Positions 62,603 through 64,000 of a stretch of DNA of 64,000 nt are shown piece after piece. Each line of letters begins with the position of its first letter. Position 1 is the first letter of the stretch. The stretch is from Nocardioides sp. PD653-B2 (GTDB lineage: Bacteria; Actinomycetota; Actinomycetes; Propionibacteriales; Nocardioidaceae), in NCBI RefSeq assembly GCF_002117935.1, contig NZ_BDJE01000047.1, positions 62,001 to 126,000 on the forward strand. The letters run 5' to 3'. The position numbers were made by a program, and so were the translations under genes. The notes beneath the pieces are model-generated. The model saw nothing but the letters and a program-made list of their open reading frames with translations. It ran no database searches and was not told the DNA's origin.

Positions 62603-62791
62603 ATGGGGCGCGGCCGAGCGAAAGCCAAGCAGACGAAGGTCGCCCGCGACCTGAAGTACCGCACTCACGAGACGGACTTCGGGGCGCTCGCCAGTGAGCT
62701 GCACGGTTCCAGTGGTGAGGACGACACCGGTCAGGTGGAGCCCGAAGAGCTCGAGAAGTGGTCGGACTACTCCGGCCCCCGTCGCGACTGA
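62603..62791 (+). CDS. DUF3073 small protein
   Basis: The 62-residue product opens MGRGRAKAKQTKVARDLKY, the DUF3073 signature, with a basic N-terminal half and an acidic C-terminal half (EPEELEKWSDYSG). Its function is unknown, but it follows purM in many actinobacteria. TAGCGT at about 62522 could be its -10, giving a leader of some 70 nt. Confidence 0.88.
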   Translation: MGRGRAKAKQTKVARDLKYRTHETDFGALASELHGSSGEDDTGQVEPEELEKWSDYSGPRRD

Positions 62792-62812
62792 CTCTCTCCA
62801 GTCACAGCTGAC

Positions 62813-62906
62813 GCGGGTTTCACCGGTTGACCGCTGAAACCCGCAGGACACGCCGTCACGACACGGCGTGTCGCGCGGATCTCGGCGGCTGACCGGTGAA
62901 ACCCGC
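62813..62906. repeat. 94-bp nested palindromic element, copy 2
   Basis: Perfect 15-bp outer arms, GCGGGTTTCACCGGT (62813-62827) and ACCGGTGAAACCCGC (62892-62906), enclose GACACGCCGT (62847-62856) and ACGGCGTGTC (62863-62872). It matches copy 1 (22305-22398) in length, outer arms and core, and likewise separates convergent genes. Confidence 0.8.
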
Positions 62907-62917
62907 GCGCCGCGCCA

Positions 62918-64000
62918 TCAGGCGCGGAGCCACATCCCGCGCAACCGCCCGACCTCGCGCATGCGTCGTTCGGCGAGCCGGTCGGCGGCGATCGCGGGCG
63001 GTACGCCGTCGGACGCGGCCAGCTCGAAGACGTGCCGCGTGGTGTCGAAGATGCCGGCGGCACGCTGCTGCGCCCGCTCGAAGGAGAAGCCCTCGAGCTC
63101 GTCGGCGACCTGGATCAGGCCGCCGGAGTTGACGCAGTAGTCCGGCGCGTAGAGGATGCCGCGCTCCTCGAGCGCCTTCTCCACGCCCGGGTGGGCCAGC
63201 TGGTTGTTGGCGGCGCCACACACGATCCGCGCCGACAGCACCGCGACCACCTCGTCGGTGATCGCGTCCCCGAGCGCGCACGGCGCGTAGACGTCCAGCT
63301 CCGACGCCACCAGCGCCGCGGCGGACGCGGCGACGCGCACCGAGGGGAGCTCGTCGCGGACCCGCTCGACCGACGGTGCGTGCACGTCGGTGACGACGAC
63401 GGTGGCACCGTCCTCGACCAGGTGCCGGACCAGGTGCGTGCCGACCTTGCCGACGCCGGCCACGCCCACCGTGCGCCCGGCCAGCGACGTGGTGCCCCAG
63501 ACGACCGACGCCGCGGCGCGCATGCCCTGGAACACGCCGTACGCCGTGAGCACCGAGCTGTCCCCGGCGCCGCCGTGGGCGACCGTGCGCCCGGTGACGT
63601 AGGAGCACTCCCGGGCGATCTGGTCCATGTCGGAGGAGTTCGTGCCGACGTCGCAGGCCGTGTAGTAGCGGCCGTTCAGCGACTGCACGTGGCGGCCGTA
63701 GGCGCGCAGGAGCGGCTCCGACTTGAGCGTGGCGGGGTCTCCGATGATGACCGCCTTGCCGCCGCCGAGGTCGAGCCCGGCCAGCGCGGCCTTGTAGGAC
63801 ATGCCGCGCGAGAGGTTGAGGACGTCGCGCACCGCGTCGGCGGTGGTGGCGTAGGGGTGGAAGCGGGTGCCGCCGAGGGCGGGACCGAGGGCGGTGGAGT
63901 GGATCGCGATCACGGCCTTGAGGCCGGTGGCGGGGTCGTTGGCGAAGACGACCTGCTCGTGCTCGGAGCCCAGCTCGAAGACGTCGGCGGACGCGGCTGC
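62918..64000 (-). CDS. Leucine/valine-type (Glu/Leu/Phe/Val) dehydrogenase, 5' end cut off
   Basis: The 360 residues visible nearly reach the family's usual length, so only a few N-terminal codons lie beyond the right edge. It deaminates a branched amino acid with [44 protein letters not shown] (with the catalytic lysine) and the Rossmann motif [12 protein letters not shown] are clear. The neighbourhood purM, DUF3073, dehydrogenase matches the Streptomyces order as I recall it. Valine, leucine or phenylalanine as substrate cannot be separated here. Confidence 0.9.
   Translation of the reverse strand, partial: AAASADVFELGSEHEQVVFANDPATGLKAVIAIHSTALGPALGGTRFHPYATTADAVRDVLNLSRGMSYKAALAGLDLGGGKAVIIGDPATLKSEPLLRAYGRHVQSLNGRYYTACDVGTNSSDMDQIARECSYVTGRTVAHGGAGDSSVLTAYGVFQGMRAAASVVWGTTSLAGRTVGVAGVGKVGTHLVRHLVEDGATVVVTDVHAPSVERVRDELPSVRVAASAAALVASELDVYAPCALGDAITDEVVAVLSARIVCGAANNQLAHPGVEKALEERGILYAPDYCVNSGGLIQVADELEGFSFERAQQRAAGIFDTTRHVFELAASDGVPPAIAADRLAERRMREVGRLRGMWLRA

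Overview
The window is one high-GC actinobacterial chromosome segment. The set fits Nocardioidaceae or a near relative, by inference: class I lysyl-tRNA synthetase, the PurS/PurQ/short PurL complex, HspR-type (HAIR) control of clpB, DUF3151 and DUF3073 proteins, many GTG starts and leaderless promoters. From memory, clpB-pyrE-trmH-dedA-fba-DUF3151-purA and purD-purB-purC-purS-purQ-purL-purF-purM-DUF3073 resemble blocks of the Mycobacterium chromosome, so most of the window looks like core genome. I read 64 protein genes. I found no rRNA, tRNA or CRISPR array, and no gene-free stretch longer than 300 bases.

Positions 1-3200 are the accessory part and the most interesting. A divergent pair, an XRE repressor and an ImmA/IrrE (COG2856) metallopeptidase, faces a three-gene operon: a ubiquitin-like protein of the multiubiquitin family, a ThiF/E1-type adenylating enzyme with an N-terminal DUF6791-like domain, and a DUF6527 protein. 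Two matching inverted repeats fill the shared promoter. I read this as a compact bacterial ubiquitin-like modification operon, probably anti-phage, under protease-relieved repression. It has no visible E2 or JAB protease, and its E1 lacks an obvious catalytic cysteine.

Positions 3.4-10.2 kb hold a catabolic cluster on two divergent units. One has an IclR regulator, a CaiB/BaiF CoA-transferase, a citryl-CoA-lyase-like protein and an MDR oxidoreductase. The other has a LigB-like extradiol dioxygenase, a LigA-like small subunit and an amidohydrolase. The two IclR-side promoter regions share a CGGAC-N4-GTCCG site. Positions 10.2-28.7 kb are mostly housekeeping: clpB, pyrE, trmH, fba, lysS, purA, regulators and transporters.

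Positions 28.7-62.8 kb carry most of de novo purine synthesis (purD, purB, purC, purS, purQ, purL, purF, purM), interleaved with drug-efflux MFS genes and their regulators, cell-envelope hydrolases and a Tat-exported molybdenum hydroxylase. That hydroxylase is flanked by two paralogous orphan histidine kinases. A leucine/valine-type dehydrogenase runs off the right edge.

Non-coding structure is rich. It includes two copies of a 94-bp nested palindromic element, each between convergent genes, a 75-bp inverted repeat with perfect 18-bp arms, operator-like palindromes next to most regulators, and a recurring -10 hexamer placed 6-8 nt before the start codon, implying widespread leaderless transcription.
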